From contig NC_069136.1 in NCBI RefSeq assembly GCF_026914265.1, positions 36,625,406-36,689,405 of the forward strand: a DNA stretch of 64,000 nucleotides, in the 5' to 3' direction. The position numbers and the translations under genes are program-made. Positions 59,730-64,000 of the stretch are shown in pieces (position 1 is the first letter of the stretch; every line of letters starts with the position of its first letter). This DNA comes from Mya arenaria. Taxonomy: Eukaryota; Mollusca; Bivalvia; Myida; Myidae. The notes beneath the pieces were generated by a model. That model did no database searches and was not told the DNA's origin. It saw only the letters and a program-made list of their open reading frames with translations.

Positions 59730-62700
59730 AAACAAGTACCGCCGAATCAGGGGGAGGGGATAAAGCTTTTTATTGACCATCGAACTATCCGTTCAAAGTT
59801 TGGATTCACCGCTTGTTTGTGGAATAAAAACAAAATAAAGTTACAATAAGCTTTAACTTATCTTAGTCTTATCGTTATTAAGCTCGTGTGTGTGGACGAG
59901 ATAAGGGAGGGACGCTTTTTACACCCATTTTATCCGATCATCACCAAACTTGGACAATATGTGTATTGGCAGAATATCTCGGGAAAGCTCAAGTACCAGT
60001 TATTTTGCCAAAATCGCTTGAGAGTGATTGATTTCCTTTCAAACAAAAACTATACTTTGTCCGCGCTGTACTGGTGTTGCTTTAGTCTTATCATCATCAA
60101 ACTTGGAAAATGTTTTTATGGGCAGATTATCGCGGCCAAGTTTTATTTACTTTATGTTGCCCGCGCTTTAACTCCAGACGCTGTTGACCGATCATCACCA
60201 AATTTGGACAATATGTGTATGGGCAGATCATCTCGGCCAAGTTAAATAACCAGTTATGTTGTCCAGTGTTGCTTCAGAGTTATGGTATTTGGTGGAGCTT
60301 CTGATCGATCATCACCAAATCTAGATTATAGTATAGTATGGGCAAAACATGTAGGTCTTGTTTTATAACCAGCCATGTCATCCCAGTCACTTTAAAGTTA
60401 TTGCACTTGCTTATATGACACAAACTTTATATTGTCTCTGAACCCTGAGTTAAATGTTTGACTACTGGGCTTGGCCCTGTAGTTTTCATTGGATTTCTGT
60501 TAATCCCCTTGCCCCAATTTCTCAAAACTTCTAAAATCACTTATACAAAGATTACGCTTTTCTGTCATGCTTTTCGATGAAATATGGGGTTTTATGAATG
60601 AAATAACAACAGGGAAAATATCAATTTGATATTTTTACTGCAAAATAAGGAGTGAAAATATCAATTTTCAGAACTACTTTTAAAATCCTTTGTCGTAACT
60701 TCCCCTTGATCACAAATCACTTCACGTTGAACCAGAAAATGTTGGCAAAAATGTTTAAAATTTAAAGAAATGTTTAGTAAATTTAAATAAAATTATATTT
60801 GGAAATTAACAACTTGCCGTTTATTACCGGTTATCCCATTTTTCAAACGTTTTCTTGATCTTGAAGCTGATCGAATGTTCGAACATTTGCTTTGCTTTCA
60901 TACCTGACAAATTACAGGCGAAAACAACTGTTCGAACATATGTATTTTGAACTGTTTGTCGTTGTAATACGTTAAACGAGCTTCCCGAAAAATTCACACA
61001 ACAATTTACAAATAATCTGATATTTTTTTACCCCACCCACGCCTCAAAATTGGTCAACAAACTAGCGTTGCATCCACACTTTACCTGGAAAACAAACCTG
61101 TCTGACAGTAAGATGACTGAATATGCATGTATCATGAAAAACAGTCTAATACTACGAAAAATGTTACAACTTCAATGAATATCCGCATTTGTTTTGCTAA
61201 CACATTTGACCTTCCAAATTTTCATTCATAAAATAGCGGCGTAGTAATTTGGTTATGTATTCATGCCCCGCTTAAAATAAAAGTGTTTTCGTTATTTTTT
61301 TGGAAAATATGATCACTTATAAAACTTCATTGATTACTGTTCACAAAAGCGTTGCACTAAAAACGAGTGAATAATAAACTATAAGAATAAATAGCAGAGA
61401 ACTTTTCAACAAACCGGAAATAGAAAAGTTGACAGCCATAACTTTGCGTGAGGGGCTCCTCACGGGTAGCGGCGTAAATAACACCCTTTTCAAAAAAGGC
61501 AGTAATTAAGAAAAAAATAAAAATAATAATAAAACTCCGAAAATAAGCATAAACATAGTTTGTGTAGAAAAATTCTATTTTCACGAGTGGCGAAGCATAT
61601 AAAACATGTTTTTCAATGAAACTCGCGAAATAAAATACGATCTTACACTGAAATAAACAAATATCCTCTATATCTCATTTTTTTGTTTCCCTATATTGTG
61701 TAATATTTTCGTTCTTTTCTTAGAGATTTAAGACTTTAACTAGGAATTATTTTTTATGATAATCACAATAAACGATTTTTCATTGACCGAAATAAAATTT
61801 AAGTATGCACTTTGGCTAAGTGAAATAAGCTATGTAAGCCTGTTATCTAAAGAAGTTTCGCGAAAATGGGACCAGTAATAAATCTTTTGTTGATTGCCCT
61901 GGTGCCAATGCTAACAGATACCAGAGGGAAATAAAAGTTGTAACTTATGATCAACCTTGTGATGAATCCGGATTGGGACGAGGCAGAGGTGCTTCAAGAG
62001 CGTTTCAACAAATACATATAGGAAGTAAATGATGAATGCTTTCTCCTTGCAAAAGAGTGCACCTATAACCAAATGTAAAACGTTCACCTATAAATTTAAT
62101 ACCTTTTCTTTAAACAAAATAGGCTGAGATAAGACGACTAAAATTTAATTGCTAGATTTCTACCCCGCCTCTTTACGCCGTCCCTTTTATTCTATAGACT
62201 CAAATAAAATGTAGGGTCTGTTGCGTATTAGTCCGGTACTGTCCGGAAACGGAATTTATTCGTACCTACGGTATCGATATGTTACGGTCGTCTTAACATA
62301 TGTATATAGTGCCTTGTGCAATAAGAAAGAGCACCAACACCTATGCTGTGGAACAGTCATCAAAGAAAAAAATGTCACCCACTTAACCATTGAAAACAAA
62401 TTTGATGAAAATCTACCAATAATTCATTTTGGCATAATTAACATGGTACATTTTAACTCATTTAAGTAATCACTGTATTCTAATGACCGCATGAAGAAAA
62501 TTTGTCTTAGCATTATAGTTCCGAGTCGCTAAGTGCCCAATATGTCAGTGCCTTATCAATTAGGCCGAATTATCTCGGTGTCCCAGTTTAATACCGTTAA
62601 TATATCACTAGTCTAGGAGCATGCTTACATACATGTTGTTATATTACTTAGCATAACAAAAAGTTCAATCCCATGTAGGTATGTAAAGCTTATTAACAAA

Positions 62701-63880
62701 TTCAAATATTTACAAATACACAATCATGTAAATGGCATATAATTCTGAAAGTACAAAAAAAAATCATACAGTGCATTTAAAAGAATAAAGATTTACACGA
62801 CAGTTTATATCTATTAAATGACAGTGTATATCTAACAATTATATAATATAACACAGGAATGTAAAAAGCATATTTTCTTGTTGTATTTGCCATAATAATT
62901 AAAATCGCTAATACTTAACAATGGCTTTTTACAGTAAGAATGTGTTAAGCGAAAAGCAAATATTAACAAATTCTAAAAATTATAGTATTTCATTATAAAA
63001 TCACTGTAATACGTGGGAAAGGGAAACCATACATGTATGCTATTTAATAGGCGAAACAATATCAGTTCAATGGTCATGAGAAACACAACTAGTTATCATC
63101 TTTATCGATTAAATTCGTATCATATTCATATATGAAATTGAATCCCTTTATTCCGATTAAGGTGTAGCCTTTCTTAATAAGAAGATTTGTGATAGCAACC
63201 TGACTTTCGCGAGTCCTGTGCAAGAATTCTAGTATAATGTACATTGGTCGGAATCCATGTTCTACCCACTGACGTATGATCTGGAACGAAAAGAGTAGGA
63301 ATAGAAATTAGTGGTCACTATTATATTTTGTTCAACGCAAAGATAATATTATTCAAGTTTGCCACTATACTTATTACAGTAAATCAGCGGTCAGACGTTA
63401 TTGATCTTAATCAGGTGAAGCGGTAGATATAAACAGTGACTCGCCTAGAAAGTGGTTAGATTACAAAATGTTATGTCGACCGTTTAAAATTTAGAAATTG
63501 CAAGTATGTTTTTACAGAAAAAAATGAATGATTATGCGACTGCAATCTAACAATCTTTAACCATCACTTTACAAACAATGCCGAATGACCAAAGATTAAA
63601 CGATACGAGTTTAAAGGCACAAGATTAATGCCGACTTTAACCGATGGACAGAAGACGTTTCTCAATCCTCAGATTGGTAGATACAAATATATGGCCGTGC
63701 TTACAATTCTTATCTTGCACATAAATAAAAAGTAACCGTACGAAACTACTTGTATATGTTTCCGACAAAAAAAGAGTTCGAGTGAAAAAAATAGATTTTA
63801 CCATATATTTTTTATCTGAGGTGGGAGAAAAGGAATCTACCATTGACGCTCATGTAAGATAGGTGGCGTGAGACCACAGT
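59730..63880. repeat. Tandem segmental duplication, right copy
   Basis: This is the counterpart of 47,790-52,560. It lacks most of the 48,200-50,500 segment and carries about 1.1 kb (60,560-61,660) that the left copy does not have. The duplicate ends in the FkbM copy C last exon and its flank and continues beyond the window. Confidence 0.75.
63089..63280 (-). CDS. FkbM-family methyltransferase copy C, last exon only
   Basis: The exon is 192 bp, the same length and phase as the last exon of gene B. It starts after a TTCCAG acceptor with IIRQWVEHGFRPMYIILEFL and ends DTNLIDKDDN then TAG. There are only about five or six residue differences from gene B, all conservative, and no stop or frameshift. 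The remaining exons should lie beyond the right edge on the same strand. The strong match supports a recent tandem duplication of gene B. Confidence 0.85.
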   Translation of the reverse strand: MIRQWVEHGFRPMYIILEFLHRTRESQVAITNLLIKKGYTLIGIKGFNFIYEYDTNLIDKDDN

Positions 63881-64000
63881 TATTTTTACTATATGTTTCA
63901 TATAGACACTAACCTGGCTTTTGACTTTATACACACCCCAATTGAAAAACAAGGACATGGCATCTCTAGAACAATTCCAGACACAAAATATAATCACAAG

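Overview
The window looks like AT-rich, repeat-dense, gene-poor animal DNA, most likely from a bivalve mollusc. This is an inference from the elements present: THAP/YqaJ DNA transposons, a CR1/L2-like LINE, tRNA-derived SINEs, a 169-bp satellite, repeat arrays ending in GTCTCCCC/GGGGAGAC, and introns with ordinary GT-AG sites. No prokaryotic gene organisation is present.

Left part (1-14,000): a minus-strand LINE runs off the left edge. Its second ORF (endonuclease plus start of reverse transcriptase) is open, and its first ORF (coiled coil, SGNH esterase, zinc knuckles) is frameshifted. A 22-bp minisatellite abuts its 5' end. A small plus-strand gene of unknown family follows (6,631-13,115), with four phase-compatible exons and a duplicated 3' splice acceptor.

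Centre (14,021-25,674): one ISL2EU-type DNA transposon with 35-bp inverted ends. It carries a plus-strand THAP/DDE transposase and a convergent minus-strand SAP-SWIM-YqaJ nuclease gene. Three later insertions split the nuclease gene: an internally deleted hAT element (5-bp target duplication GCATT), a 3-kb foldback-like element (TA duplication), and a 2.1-kb array rich in perfect DR1 nuclear-receptor motifs. Mentally removing the first two restores the nuclease LEIKCPY motif, so the insertion history can be read directly. A near-identical copy of the DR1 array lies 13.3 kb away inside a PIF/Harbinger-like element. A broken Polinton-type DNA polymerase gene lies at 26,600-30,607.

Right part (34,757-64,000): the host content is a minus-strand cluster of FkbM-family methyltransferase genes. 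Copy A (34,757-43,366) has an in-frame stop in its first recognised exon. Copy B (51,712-56,457) is complete, with three exons and 330 residues. Copy C shows only its last exon (63,089-63,280). B and C lie in a tandem segmental duplication with a period of about 11-12 kb. Introns and spacers hold PIF/Harbinger, hAT and mariner MITEs, a tRNA-derived SINE, a 169-bp satellite with a 507-bp higher-order unit, and other minisatellites. Most short ORFs in the window are products of these repeats.
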